Positions 42,889 to 52,210 of a DNA stretch of 60,475 nucleotides are shown in pieces. A program made the translations under genes and the position numbers. This DNA is from an uncultured Treponema sp. (GTDB lineage: Bacteria; Spirochaetota; Spirochaetia; Treponematales; Treponemataceae), in assembly GCA_946631855.1 (NCBI GenBank), contig CAMPAL010000003.1, positions 1 through 60,475 of the forward strand. Direction: 5' to 3'. Numbering within the stretch: position 1 is the stretch's first letter; each line of letters begins with the position of its first letter. Under the pieces are notes generated by a model that saw only the letters and a program-made list of their open reading frames with translations, made no database searches and was not told where the DNA came from.

Positions 42889-43236
42889 ATGAATTTTTGG
42901 GAACGAGTAGATGCTCTTATCGTTGATAAAAATCTTACAAGAAAAGCTTTAGCACAAGATGCAGGTTTTAATGTTTCAAATATAGGAAAAGGAATTACAA
43001 ACAATAACATACCGGCTGCAGACACAGCAGTTAGAATAGCAAAAATACTTGGTACAAGCGTTGAATACCTTGTAACTGGTGAAGAAGTTTCCACCAGAAA
43101 ACATTCCTACAAAATGGATGATTACTACAAATATTCAAAAATAATCAAAGCCTTAAACAATATTCCTGAAGAATCACGCTCTTCTGTTGAATTATTTCTA
43201 AACGACCTTTCCAGCAAATATCACAGTTCAAAATAA
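42889..43236 (+). CDS. XRE-family transcriptional regulator
   Basis: MNFWERVDALIVDKNLTRKALAQDAGFNVSNIGKGITNNNIPAADTAVRIAKILGTSVEYLVTG HTH domain; ORF opens at 42706 but the N-terminal extension encodes repeat DNA. Confidence 0.85.
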   Translation: MNFWERVDALIVDKNLTRKALAQDAGFNVSNIGKGITNNNIPAADTAVRIAKILGTSVEYLVTGEEVSTRKHSYKMDDYYKYSKIIKALNNIPEESRSSVELFLNDLSSKYHSSK

Positions 43237-43280
43237 ATTTCGAAAATACAACAATTTTTAAATTTTTTTCTAAAATTCGA

Positions 43281-43337
43281 TTGACAAAGATTCGGGGTGG
43301 TTGTATATATTATATATACCCACAAACCTAGTAGGTA
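43281..43337 (+). promoter_or_regulatory. Promoter and operator of the metY-like gene
   Basis: TTGACA-17-TATATA within GTATATATTATATATAC, then TACCCACAAACCTAGTAGGTA; same architecture as 59574-59630. Confidence 0.7.
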
Positions 43338-43353
43338 AATAATAAAGGAGGAC

Positions 43354-43434
43354 ATGATGAAAGTTTATTTTGAGAAACTTGTTAGAGAAAATTTTAGAAA
43401 TGGAGTCATGTGCTCATGTAAATGCATTCACTAA
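43354..43434 (+). CDS. Cys-containing leader peptide, MMKVYFEKLVRENFRNGVMCSCKCIH
   Basis: AAAGGAGG SD just upstream; ends MCSCKCIH before stop; followed by CCGCA-AAG-TGCGG stem and T8 before the metY-like start. Confidence 0.65.
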   Translation: MMKVYFEKLVRENFRNGVMCSCKCIH

Positions 43435-43506
43435 CAAAATAACTAACCTTTACCACCGCAAAGTGCGGACATTATTAATTTTTTTTATAAATAGGAGATT
43501 ACAATT

Positions 43507-44793
43507 ATGGCAGATTTTTCAAATACAAAATTCGAAACAAAACAGTTACACATTGGACAGGAAACTCCTGATCCAGCATCAGATTCAAGAGCTGTTCCAA
43601 TTTATCAGACAACTTCTTACGTATTCCGTAATTCACAGCACGCCGCTGACCGTTTTGGTCTTGCAGATGCAGGAAACATCTACGGACGTCTTACAAACTC
43701 AACTCAGGGAGTTTTTGAAGCAAGAATTGCCGCTTTGGAAGGTGGTTCTGCAGCCTTAGCAGTTTCTTCTGGTGCCGCAGCAATTACATACGCAATCGAA
43801 GCCATTGCCCAGGCAGGTGATCATGTTGTTGCTCAGAAAACAATCTACGGGGGAACATACAATCTTCTTAAGCACACACTTAAACCATTTGGAGTTGAAA
43901 CAACTTTCGTAGATGTACACAACTTAAAAGAAGTAGAAGCAGCTATTAAAGACAATACAAAAGTTCTTTACCTTGAAACACTTGGAAATCCAAATTCAGA
44001 TGTTCCAGATCTTGATGCACTTATCGCACTTGGTCACAAATATGGTCTTGCAGTAATTGTTGATAATACTTTCGGAACACCTTACTTAATCCGTCCTCTT
44101 GAACACGGAGCTGACGTAGTAGTTCATTCTGCAACAAAGTTCATTGGTGGACACGGAACAACTCTTGGTGGAATTATCATTGAATCTGGTAAAACAAACT
44201 GGAAATCTGGAAAATTCCCAAGCATTGCAACTCCAAACGAATCATACCATGGAGTAAGTTTTGCTGATGCAGTTCCTGGTGCAGCATACGTAACTTACAT
44301 CAGAGCAATCCTCCTCCGCGATACAGGTGCTTCTATTTCACCTTTCAACGCGTGGGCATTAATTCAGGGAACAGAAACACTTTCTCTTCGCGTAGAACGT
44401 CATGTTGAAAACACAAAGAAAGTTGTAGAATTCCTTGCAAAAAATCCAAAAGTAACTAAAGTTAATCATCCGTCATTAAAAGATCATCCAGATCACGCTT
44501 TATATCAGAAATACTTCCCTAATGGAGGAGCTTCAATCTTCACTTTCGAAATTAAAGGTGGAAAAGAAGAAGCCTGGAGATTTATTGATAACCTTCAGAT
44601 TTTCAGTCTTCTTGCAAATGTTGCTGATGTTAAATCTCTGGTTATTCATCCTGCTACAACAACTCACTCTGAACTTAGTCCAGAAGAACTTGCAGAACAG
44701 GGAATCACACAGAGTACAATCAGACTTTCAATTGGTACTGAACATATTGATGATATTATTGCGGATTTGGAAAGAGGATTTGCAGCTGTATAA
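43507..44793 (+). CDS. O-acetylhomoserine/O-acetylserine sulfhydrylase (Cys/Met PLP enzyme)
   Basis: FETKQLHIGQETPDPASDSRAVPIYQTTSYVF; SATKFIGGHGTTLGG PLP lysine; IRLSIGTEHIDDIIADLE. Confidence 0.93.
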   Translation: MADFSNTKFETKQLHIGQETPDPASDSRAVPIYQTTSYVFRNSQHAADRFGLADAGNIYGRLTNSTQGVFEARIAALEGGSAALAVSSGAAAITYAIEAIAQAGDHVVAQKTIYGGTYNLLKHTLKPFGVETTFVDVHNLKEVEAAIKDNTKVLYLETLGNPNSDVPDLDALIALGHKYGLAVIVDNTFGTPYLIRPLEHGADVVVHSATKFIGGHGTTLGGIIIESGKTNWKSGKFPSIATPNESYHGVSFADAVPGAAYVTYIRAILLRDTGASISPFNAWALIQGTETLSLRVERHVENTKKVVEFLAKNPKVTKVNHPSLKDHPDHALYQKYFPNGGASIFTFEIKGGKEEAWRFIDNLQIFSLLANVADVKSLVIHPATTTHSELSPEELAEQGITQSTIRLSIGTEHIDDIIADLERGFAAV

Positions 44794-44845
44794 GTTGACT
44801 TTTTCATAATTGAAAAAAAAAGTCATTTGTATAAATATTAAAATA

Positions 44846-44883
44846 AAGCAGCAGATTTTCAAAAAGAAGATTTGCTGCTTTTA
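44846..44883 (+). terminator. Hairpin between metY-like gene and cysK
   Basis: AAAGCAGCA...TGCTGCTTT inverted repeat followed by T-rich sequence. Confidence 0.55.
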
Positions 44884-44895
44884 TCAGGAGATTTT

Positions 44896-45831
44896 ATGTC
44901 AAAAATTTACACATCAGTTGATCAGTTAATTGGTCACACACCACTTCTTGAACTTACACATCTTGAAAAAGAATTTGGTCTTAAAGCAAAAGTTCTTGCA
45001 AAACTCGAAGCTTTCAATCCTGCAGGCAGCGTAAAAGATCGTATTGCTAAAAATATGATTGACCAGGCAGAAAAAAAAGGAAAGCTAAAACCTGGTGCAA
45101 CAATCATTGAACCAACTTCTGGAAATACAGGTATTGGTCTTGCTTCTGTTGCAGCTGCAAGAGGATATAAAATTGTTATCGTAATGCCAGAAACAATGTC
45201 TATCGAACGCCGTCAGATTATGAAAGGCTATGGTGCAGAACTGGTTTTGACAGAAGGCGCAAAAGGTATGAAAGGTGCCATCGAAAAAGCTGATGAACTT
45301 GCAAAACAGATTCCAGGCTCATGGATTGCCGGTCAGTTCATCAATCCTGATAACCCTGCTACCCACGTAGAAACAACAGGTCCAGAAATCTGGGAAGATA
45401 CAGACGGTAAAGTTGATTATTTTGTTGCCGGTGTTGGTACAGGTGGAACAATTACTGGTGTTGGAAAATTCCTCAAATCTAAAAAAGCTGATGTAAAAAT
45501 TGTTGCTGTTGAACCTGCTACTTCTGCAGTTCTTTCAAAAGGAACTCCTGGTTCACACAAAATTCAGGGAATTGGAGCAGGCTTTGTTCCAGATGTTCTT
45601 GATACAAAAATCTATGATGAAATTATCACTGTAGAAAACGAAGCTGCTTTTGAATATGGCAGATTGACTGGTCATAAAGAAGGTTTCTTAGTTGGTATTT
45701 CTGCAGGTGCCGCAATAAAAGCTGCAATTGATCTTGCAAAAAGACCAGAAAGTGAAGGAAAAACAATTGTAGTTCTTTTGCCAGATAATGGTGATAAATA
45801 TCTTTCTACACCATTATTCGCCGAAGAATAA
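44896..45831 (+). CDS. cysK: Cysteine synthase (O-acetylserine sulfhydrylase)
   Basis: [53 protein letters not shown]. Confidence 0.95.
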   Translation: MSKIYTSVDQLIGHTPLLELTHLEKEFGLKAKVLAKLEAFNPAGSVKDRIAKNMIDQAEKKGKLKPGATIIEPTSGNTGIGLASVAAARGYKIVIVMPETMSIERRQIMKGYGAELVLTEGAKGMKGAIEKADELAKQIPGSWIAGQFINPDNPATHVETTGPEIWEDTDGKVDYFVAGVGTGGTITGVGKFLKSKKADVKIVAVEPATSAVLSKGTPGSHKIQGIGAGFVPDVLDTKIYDEIITVENEAAFEYGRLTGHKEGFLVGISAGAAIKAAIDLAKRPESEGKTIVVLLPDNGDKYLSTPLFAEE

Positions 45832-45864
45832 TACAAAGATTTATAAAAGTAACATTCTCACCGT

Positions 45865-45894
45865 AAGAGGGGTCTGTCCCCTCTTTTTTTTTTT
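45865..45894 (+). terminator. Intrinsic terminator built from the GGGGTCTGTCCCC motif
   Basis: AGAGGGG-TCTGT-CCCCTCT followed by a long T-run. Confidence 0.8.
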
Positions 45895-45909
45895 AACATT
45901 TTTTTTCAT

Positions 45910-45963
45910 GTTTCTATTGACAGAAACAAAATCTAATTATATAGTGTTACTATAAAGAGAAAC
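45910..45963 (+). promoter_or_regulatory. Promoter plus two trp-type operators upstream of the TrpX-like gene
   Basis: GTTTCTATTGACAGAAAC (45910-45927, holds -35 TTGACA), TATAGT -10 (45940-45945), GTTACTATAAAGAGAAAC (45946-45963). Confidence 0.75.
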
Positions 45964-45988
45964 ATAATTAATCAGGAGAAATAAAAAT

Positions 45989-46981
45989 ATGAAAAAATCA
46001 ATCGCAATCGCATTAGTTGCAGCTCTTTGTCTTTCATCAGTAAGTGCTGCTAAAAAACAGAAAGCAAAAAAAGTTAGAATTGGAATCGCAAAAATTGTTC
46101 AGCACGTAGCTTTGGACGATGTAGAACGTGGTGTTATTGATGCTATTAATAATGCAGGATTCAAAGCAACTTATGACCTTCAGAATGCAAATGGTGATAT
46201 CAACACAGCAAACCAGATTGCTTCACAGTTCAAAGATGAAAAGGTTGATGTTGCTGTAGGTATTGCAACTCCAATCGCAATCGCACTTGCAAACACAATG
46301 AAAAGCACACCTATCGTATTTGGTACTGTAACTGATCCTCTTGGAGCAGGCCTTGTAACAACATTAGAACATGGCGAAGGCAACATCACAGGTATGTCTG
46401 ATGAACTTCCTTCAAAAGAACACATCAAACTTTTCAAAGAAATAGCTGGAATCAAAACTCTTGGATATATCTACACTTCAAACGAAGATAACTCTATTTC
46501 TTCTCTTGAACTTGTAAAAAAAGGATGTGAAGAAGCAGGCATTCAGCTGGTTGTTCAGTCAATCACTAATTCATCAGAAGTAAAACAGGCTGCAGAAGCA
46601 ATTGTTGGCCGTGTAGATGGTATTTACCTCACAACAGATAATACTGTTTTCTCTGCTCTCCCAAGTTTAGTTTCAGTTTTCAACAAAGCTAAAAAACCAA
46701 TCTTCTCTGGTGATGTAACTGGTGCTAAAGACGGCGGATGTTTCATGGCTTCAGGTTTCAACTACTACAAAGCAGGATATGCAACTGGTGAAATAGTAGT
46801 TTCAATCCTCAACGGAAAGAAACCTGCAGAAATCCCAGTTCGCTTTATGACAAAACCTGAAGATTCAGACCTTCTTTTTGACCTGGATGCAGCTAAAACT
46901 TGTGGAATTACAATTCCAGAAAAATATCTTAAACAGGCTACATTCATTATTGAAAATGGCAAATTAAAAGAAAATAAGTAA
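45989..46981 (+). CDS. ABC transporter substrate-binding protein (PF04392-like, TrpX-like)
   Basis: Signal peptide; VRIGIAKIVQHVALDDVERGVIDAINNAGF; PIVFGTVTDPLGAGLV. Confidence 0.88.
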   Translation: MKKSIAIALVAALCLSSVSAAKKQKAKKVRIGIAKIVQHVALDDVERGVIDAINNAGFKATYDLQNANGDINTANQIASQFKDEKVDVAVGIATPIAIALANTMKSTPIVFGTVTDPLGAGLVTTLEHGEGNITGMSDELPSKEHIKLFKEIAGIKTLGYIYTSNEDNSISSLELVKKGCEEAGIQLVVQSITNSSEVKQAAEAIVGRVDGIYLTTDNTVFSALPSLVSVFNKAKKPIFSGDVTGAKDGGCFMASGFNYYKAGYATGEIVVSILNGKKPAEIPVRFMTKPEDSDLLFDLDAAKTCGITIPEKYLKQATFIIENGKLKENK

Positions 46982-47017
46982 AAAAAAGTTAAACCAATAC
47001 AAAATGTTTTTTTCCTA

Positions 47018-47052
47018 AAAAAGGAATTCCTACTTTTGGAATTCCTTTTTTT
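47018..47052 (+). terminator. Intrinsic terminator after the substrate-binding protein gene
   Basis: AAAGGAATTCC-TACTTTT-GGAATTCCTTTTTTT. Confidence 0.75.
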
Positions 47053-47056
47053 GTTT

Positions 47057-47080
47057 TATAATGTTTCTAAAAATAGAAAC
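47057..47080 (+). promoter_or_regulatory. -10 element plus trp-type operator upstream of the permease gene
   Basis: TATAAT (47057-47062) directly followed by perfect inverted repeat GTTTCTA-AAAA-TAGAAAC (47063-47080). Confidence 0.65.
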
Positions 47081-47098
47081 ACTAGGATATTAAAAAAA

Positions 47099-48037
47099 AT
47101 GATAGAAACAATTCTTATTGAAGGCTTAATTTACAGCATCATGGTTTTAGGCCTTTTTATCAGCTATAGAACCTTAAATTTCTGTGATATGACTGTAGAC
47201 GGAGCATTCCCAATGGGGGGATGTATTCTTGCAGCCTGTCTCACACACGGTATGGCACCTGTAACAGGTATTTTCTTAGCCTTTTTAGGAGGCTGTTTAG
47301 CAGGTCTTATAACCACTCTTCTTTATACAAAACTCAGAGTTCCAGATCTTCTTGCCGGAATTTTAATGATGACTATGCTCTATTCTGTAAACCTTAGAAT
47401 CATGCAGAACAGAGCAAACATTTCTTTCCTCCGCCTGGACACTACTTTTTCAAAAATCACAAGTTTCTTTGAAACTCATTTTGAATCACTCCCAGCCGAA
47501 ACAGGCATTTTAATTTTCCTTGTTCTTTTCATTATAGTTTTTAAAATCCTTCTGGACCTTTTCTTCCACACAGATTTAGGTCTTACAATGGGAGCCTTAG
47601 GTTCAAACGAACAGATGGTCATTTCTCAGGGAGTAAATCCTCAAATTGTTCGTGGAATCGGAGTTTGCTTTGGAGATGGACTTGCTGCCCTTTCTGGTGC
47701 TTTTGCCTCTATGTATAACGGCTTTGCAGATGTAGGAAGTGGAACTGGTGTAATTGTAAGTGGACTTGCTTCTCTTATGCTGGGTGAATTTATTATCCGT
47801 TCAAACAAAATTGGATTACAGACTTTACGCGTATTGATTGGTTCAATCATCTACCGCGCATTAATGGTTCTTGCAAGAAGATATGGTCACTATATCCACC
47901 TTACAGCAAACGACCTTAAACTTATTACAGGCCTTCTGATTATCATCTGTCTTATCATTGCAAATGCTAAAGGCAAATCTAATATTTCCAAACACTTAAA
48001 AAGACCTGTCAAAAAAGGATGTCTGCAAGAGGCTTAA
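47099..48037 (+). CDS. ABC transporter permease (TrpY-like)
   Basis: Multi-TM; LNFCDMTVDGAFPMGGCI and GANEQM/GSNEQMV-type motif. Start reassigned to 47099 because the longer ORF translates the operator. Confidence 0.85.
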   Translation: MIETILIEGLIYSIMVLGLFISYRTLNFCDMTVDGAFPMGGCILAACLTHGMAPVTGIFLAFLGGCLAGLITTLLYTKLRVPDLLAGILMMTMLYSVNLRIMQNRANISFLRLDTTFSKITSFFETHFESLPAETGILIFLVLFIIVFKILLDLFFHTDLGLTMGALGSNEQMVISQGVNPQIVRGIGVCFGDGLAALSGAFASMYNGFADVGSGTGVIVSGLASLMLGEFIIRSNKIGLQTLRVLIGSIIYRALMVLARRYGHYIHLTANDLKLITGLLIIICLIIANAKGKSNISKHLKRPVKKGCLQEA

Positions 48038-48047
48038 AATTCACACC

Positions 48048-48061
48048 GGCCGCTAGCGGCC
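48048..48061. repeat. Perfect 14-bp GC-rich palindrome GGCCGCTAGCGGCC in the permease-ATPase gap
   Basis: Direct reading; lies just before the SD of the ATPase gene. Confidence 0.6.
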
Positions 48062-48079
48062 TTACACAGGAGATAAAAA

Positions 48080-48898
48080 ATGATTAAGTTAGAAAATATT
48101 GGTATTACCTTTCATCCAGGCACTCCAGACGAAAATACAGCCCTCAAAAATATCAATCTGGAAATAAATCAGGGCGATTTTATTACTGTAATTGGTTCAA
48201 ACGGAGCTGGAAAATCTACCCTCTATAACATAATCGCAGGAACTCTTTCTCCAAGCAAGGGAAAAATTCTTCTTTCAATGCCTGGTCAGGACGGAAAAAT
48301 TGAAGAAAGAGATATCACATTCGACGCTGAACATAAAAGAGCTGCTTACATTGGACGTATTTTTCAGAATCCGCTTTTAGGTACCGCCGGTAAAATGTCA
48401 CTCGAAGACAACATGATTATTTGTTCTTCAAAGGGCTGGAAGGGACTAAAAATCAGCCTGAATAAAAAGAAACGTGAAGAATTTAAGAAACAATTGCAGC
48501 AGTTGAACATGGGACTGGAAAACCGTCTTTCTGACAATGTGGAACAGTTTTCTGGTGGACAGCGTCAGGCCCTCACCCTTCTTATGGCCGTTCTTTCAAA
48601 ACCAGCAATCCTTCTTTTAGATGAACATACCGCTGCCCTGGATCCTACAAACGCCGCAATTGTTATGGAATTAACCAGAAAATTCGCAAAAGAATATAAT
48701 CTTACCGTTATGATGGTTACTCACAACATGCAGCAGGCCCTGGATTACGGTAACCGGCTTTTAATGATGGATGATGGAGAAATTATCCTTGATATTAGCG
48801 GTGAAGAAAAACAGAAACTTACACTTGATGATTTAGCAGAACGCTTCAAACAGATTAAAAAGCACTCTATGACCAACGACCAGATGGCACTGCAATAA
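48080..48898 (+). CDS. ABC transporter ATP-binding protein (TrpZ-like)
   Basis: VIGSNGAGKSTLYNIIAG, QFSGGQRQALTLLMA, LLLDEHTAALDP. Confidence 0.92.
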   Translation: MIKLENIGITFHPGTPDENTALKNINLEINQGDFITVIGSNGAGKSTLYNIIAGTLSPSKGKILLSMPGQDGKIEERDITFDAEHKRAAYIGRIFQNPLLGTAGKMSLEDNMIICSSKGWKGLKISLNKKKREEFKKQLQQLNMGLENRLSDNVEQFSGGQRQALTLLMAVLSKPAILLLDEHTAALDPTNAAIVMELTRKFAKEYNLTVMMVTHNMQQALDYGNRLLMMDDGEIILDISGEEKQKLTLDDLAERFKQIKKHSMTNDQMALQ

Positions 48899-48938
48899 TT
48901 TTTGATTTTCCCTACAAATAAGGTTACAATATTTTATT

Positions 48939-49685
48939 ATGAAATATGTACTTATTGCAGTTGGTGCCTTACTTGCCTTATGGCTTGCTTTTTATCTTGT
49001 AAGCTGGATTTTTCTCATCCTTACAAGTATCACAATTCCAATGAAGAAAGTTTATGATAAACCATCAAAGTTTTATTATAAAATCTTCAACTACGGTTAC
49101 TGGATTATCTGTAAACATGGAAGAGTAAAAATCCATACAAGTGGAACCGAAAAAATCCCGACAGATGGAACCCGATTCCTCTTTGTTTCAAATCATCGTT
49201 CAAAATTTGATAACATGATTCATTCCCTCACCATGAAAAATCAGTTCTTAGCATTTATTTCTAAAACTGCAAACTTTAAGATTCCAATGGGCCGTCACTT
49301 TATGCAGAGAAGCTGTTATATAGCAACTGAACAGAACAATGTTAAAAGCGGATTAAATGCAGTTCTAAGAGCAATCTCTCTGATTAAATCAGATGCAACC
49401 TCTATAGCAGTTTTCCCGGAAGGAACCCGTAGCAAAGATAACACCCTTCTGGAATTTAAACCAGGTTGTTTCAAAATCGCTGAAAAAACAAAATGTCCAA
49501 TTGTCGTTGGAGTAACTCAGGGTACAGAACGAATCCACAAAAACTGGCCCTGGAAAAAAACAGATACATATTTTGATGTAATTGACGTAATCTATCCTGA
49601 ACAGCTTGAAGGAAAAACCACTGTTGAAATTAGTGATTACGTTTACAAAGAAATGAAAGAATATTTAATGAATAACCCAAAATAG
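48939..49685 (+). CDS. 1-acyl-sn-glycerol-3-phosphate acyltransferase (PlsC family)
   Basis: VSNHRSKFDNMIH (HX4D-like) and FPEGTRSKDNTLLEFKPGCFKIA. Confidence 0.88.
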   Translation: MKYVLIAVGALLALWLAFYLVSWIFLILTSITIPMKKVYDKPSKFYYKIFNYGYWIICKHGRVKIHTSGTEKIPTDGTRFLFVSNHRSKFDNMIHSLTMKNQFLAFISKTANFKIPMGRHFMQRSCYIATEQNNVKSGLNAVLRAISLIKSDATSIAVFPEGTRSKDNTLLEFKPGCFKIAEKTKCPIVVGVTQGTERIHKNWPWKKTDTYFDVIDVIYPEQLEGKTTVEISDYVYKEMKEYLMNNPK

Positions 49686-49700
49686 GAGGAGTTATAAAAA

Positions 49701-50558
49701 ATGATTTACATTTTGTACAATCTGCTCGCTAACAATAAAAGCGGCGAAAGCGCTTCAGAAGAAGTAAAAGGAATTCTTTCTGGCAAAGAATTCACTGTAA
49801 AAGACATCACAAAAGAAGGAAATCTTGTACAGTACATTAAACCTCTTGCCGAAGGCGATTCTCTGGTAATCGTTGGTGGAGACGGAACTTTAAATGTTGT
49901 AATCAATCATCTTTATGGAAGAATTAAATGGGATAACGTTTACTACTATGCAGCAGGTAGTGGAAATGACTTTGCTCATGATGTAAAAGACTGTGAAAAA
50001 TTCATGTCCTTCCTTATTCCACTTAAAGATTTCGTAGCTAATCTTCCAACTGTTTATGTAAACGGAATGGAAAGAAAATTCATCAACGGAATCGGTTATG
50101 GTATCGATGGTTACTGTTGTGAAATGGGTGATGAACAGCGTGCAATTTCAACAGAAAAAATCAATTACACAGCAATTGCAATTAAAGGCCTTCTTGGAAA
50201 ATTCAAACCATGCAACGGAAAAGTAACAATTGATGGTGTAGAAAAGAAATTCAAGAAAATCTGGCTTGCTCCAACAATGATTGGTAAATACTACGGTGGT
50301 GGTATGATGGTAACTCCAGATCAGAATCGTCTGAATCCAGAACACAAAGTTTCAGTTGTTGTATGGCATGGCGGCGGAAAGCTTGGTACTTTGATGAAAT
50401 TCCCTAAGATTTTTGAAGGAACTCACCTTAAATACAAGAAAAACATTCAGTGTTTCACAGGACACGAAATTACAGTTGCATTTGATAAACCACAGGCTTT
50501 ACAAATTGATGGTGAAACTGTAAAAAATGTTACTTCTTACACTGTAAAATACAACTAA
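49701..50558 (+). CDS. Diacylglycerol/lipid kinase family protein
   Basis: YNLLANNKSG, VIVGGDGTLNVVINHL, GSGNDFAHDV. Confidence 0.88.
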   Translation: MIYILYNLLANNKSGESASEEVKGILSGKEFTVKDITKEGNLVQYIKPLAEGDSLVIVGGDGTLNVVINHLYGRIKWDNVYYYAAGSGNDFAHDVKDCEKFMSFLIPLKDFVANLPTVYVNGMERKFINGIGYGIDGYCCEMGDEQRAISTEKINYTAIAIKGLLGKFKPCNGKVTIDGVEKKFKKIWLAPTMIGKYYGGGMMVTPDQNRLNPEHKVSVVVWHGGGKLGTLMKFPKIFEGTHLKYKKNIQCFTGHEITVAFDKPQALQIDGETVKNVTSYTVKYN

Positions 50559-50577
50559 TTTAAATCTTAATTTAGTT

Positions 50578-50625
50578 TTTAAACTCCGGATGATATGAAC
50601 AAAACATTTCTCCGGAGTTTTATTT
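50578..50625 (+). terminator. Intrinsic terminator
   Basis: AAACTCCGGA ... TCCGGAGTTTTATTTTTTT. Confidence 0.75.
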
Positions 50626-50645
50626 TTTTTAAATTTATTTTTCAT

Positions 50646-50711
50646 GTTTCTATTGACAGTAACAAAATGTTAATGTTACTATAAGTAGTAACAGTTACTA
50701 TTTATAGTAAC
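50646..50711 (+). promoter_or_regulatory. trp operon promoter with three 18-bp operators
   Basis: GTTTCTATTGACAGTAAC (50646-50663, holds TTGACA), GTTACTATAAGTAGTAAC (50675-50692), GTTACTATTTATAGTAAC (50694-50711). Confidence 0.8.
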
Positions 50712-50749
50712 ATTACAAAAAGTTTATTTACTTTCAGGAGAAACTAATT

Positions 50750-52198
50750 ATGGAAAAAAGAAATGATGCCCTCTATCAAAGCCTTTCAGCAGAAAGATAC
50801 ACCCCTTACTCTCTTGCACGTAAAATTGGAGCAAAAGCAATTTTAGAATCAGCCAGTTTTGCAAAAGGCAGAGAACGTTATTCCATTCTTATGACAGAAG
50901 AAGCTTTTAAAATTATTCAGGATCAGGACGGTCCAGCTTTCATAGTTGAAGGAAAACGTATTCCATTTGATTCATCAAACACAGACAGCCGCGACGCACT
51001 TGGTCGAAAAAAAGATGCTGATATTCTGGATGCCCTTCTTTATGTTGCAGAACAGAACGATTCACCAGCACAGGGAACAAACGCCGAAATCCCTCTTCCT
51101 GCAAGTGGTCTTGGATATTTAAGTTACGAATTTGCTGCCCGCTGTGACAACATAAAGTTTTTTGAACAAAAAGATGAACTGAAAATTCCTGAAAGTCTTT
51201 TTATTGCGGGTCACATCTATATTGTTTTTGACCATTTTACAGAAACAATGCACATTTTCGGATTAAACTACAACGAACACCAGATTGACCTGCAGGCTGC
51301 AATCGATAATTTAATCAAACGTATGAATGATATGGACTTTTCTTATGTAGAAGAGCCTCCTACCCATTTTGAATACAAAATGATTACCGATCTTGAACAG
51401 TCGAAAAAAGAATACATCGAAAAAGTTCAGACTCTAAAAAAACATATTATTGCAGGAGATATTATTCAGGCCGTTCCAAGCCGCAGAGTTCAGATTGAAT
51501 GCGATGCAGCTGCTCTGATAGTGTATGGCAAACTCCGCAAAGTAAATCCTTCCCCATATCTTTTTTACATTGATTTTGGAGATTTCCAGCTTACCGGTTC
51601 TTCACCAGAAAGCCTGGTAAGAGTCAGAAATAAAAAAGCTTCAATCCACCCTATTGCAGGAACTATCCACCGCGGTAAGAACGATGCAGAAGATGAAGAA
51701 TTAAAACAGACCCTGCTGTCTAATCCAAAAGAAAGAGCAGAACACCTTATGCTGGTAGATTTAGCCCGCAACGATTTAGGTCGTGTCTGCAACGAAGGTT
51801 CTGTAACAGTTCCTCAATATATGGAATGCGAACTTTACAGCCATGTAATTCACATTGTTTCAAACACAGAAGGAATTGTCCGCGACGGAATTAAACCAAT
51901 CCAGGTTTTAAGAGCTTCCTTCCCGGCAGGAACCGTTTCCGGTGCTCCAAAAATAAGTGCCATGCAGATTTTAAGTGGTCTTGAAGATACAAAACGCCGT
52001 TTCTACGCCGGTGCAGTTGGTTATGTTCAAAGCAATGGTGATTTGGACTTCTGTATTACAATCCGTTCTGCCCTAAAACAAGGCAAAGTATGGTCTTTAC
52101 AGGCCGGTGGAGGAATAGTTTACGATTCAGATCCAGAAAGAGAATACACAGAAACCTGCGAAAAACTAGGTGCCCTAATAGACACCCTGACAAAATAA
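50750..52198 (+). CDS. trpE: Anthranilate synthase component I
   Basis: HPIAGTIHRGKNDAEDEEL, LMLVDLARNDLGRVC, FPAGTVSGAPKISAMQIL. Confidence 0.95.
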   Translation: MEKRNDALYQSLSAERYTPYSLARKIGAKAILESASFAKGRERYSILMTEEAFKIIQDQDGPAFIVEGKRIPFDSSNTDSRDALGRKKDADILDALLYVAEQNDSPAQGTNAEIPLPASGLGYLSYEFAARCDNIKFFEQKDELKIPESLFIAGHIYIVFDHFTETMHIFGLNYNEHQIDLQAAIDNLIKRMNDMDFSYVEEPPTHFEYKMITDLEQSKKEYIEKVQTLKKHIIAGDIIQAVPSRRVQIECDAAALIVYGKLRKVNPSPYLFYIDFGDFQLTGSSPESLVRVRNKKASIHPIAGTIHRGKNDAEDEELKQTLLSNPKERAEHLMLVDLARNDLGRVCNEGSVTVPQYMECELYSHVIHIVSNTEGIVRDGIKPIQVLRASFPAGTVSGAPKISAMQILSGLEDTKRRFYAGAVGYVQSNGDLDFCITIRSALKQGKVWSLQAGGGIVYDSDPEREYTETCEKLGALIDTLTK

Positions 52199-52210
52199 GG
52201 AGACACGACC

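Noticed and set aside
50640-50750. Trp leader peptide upstream of trpE
   Set aside because: Looked for one because of the Phe and Cys leaders; the short UTR after the operators contains no Trp-codon ORF or terminator, so control seems operator-based.
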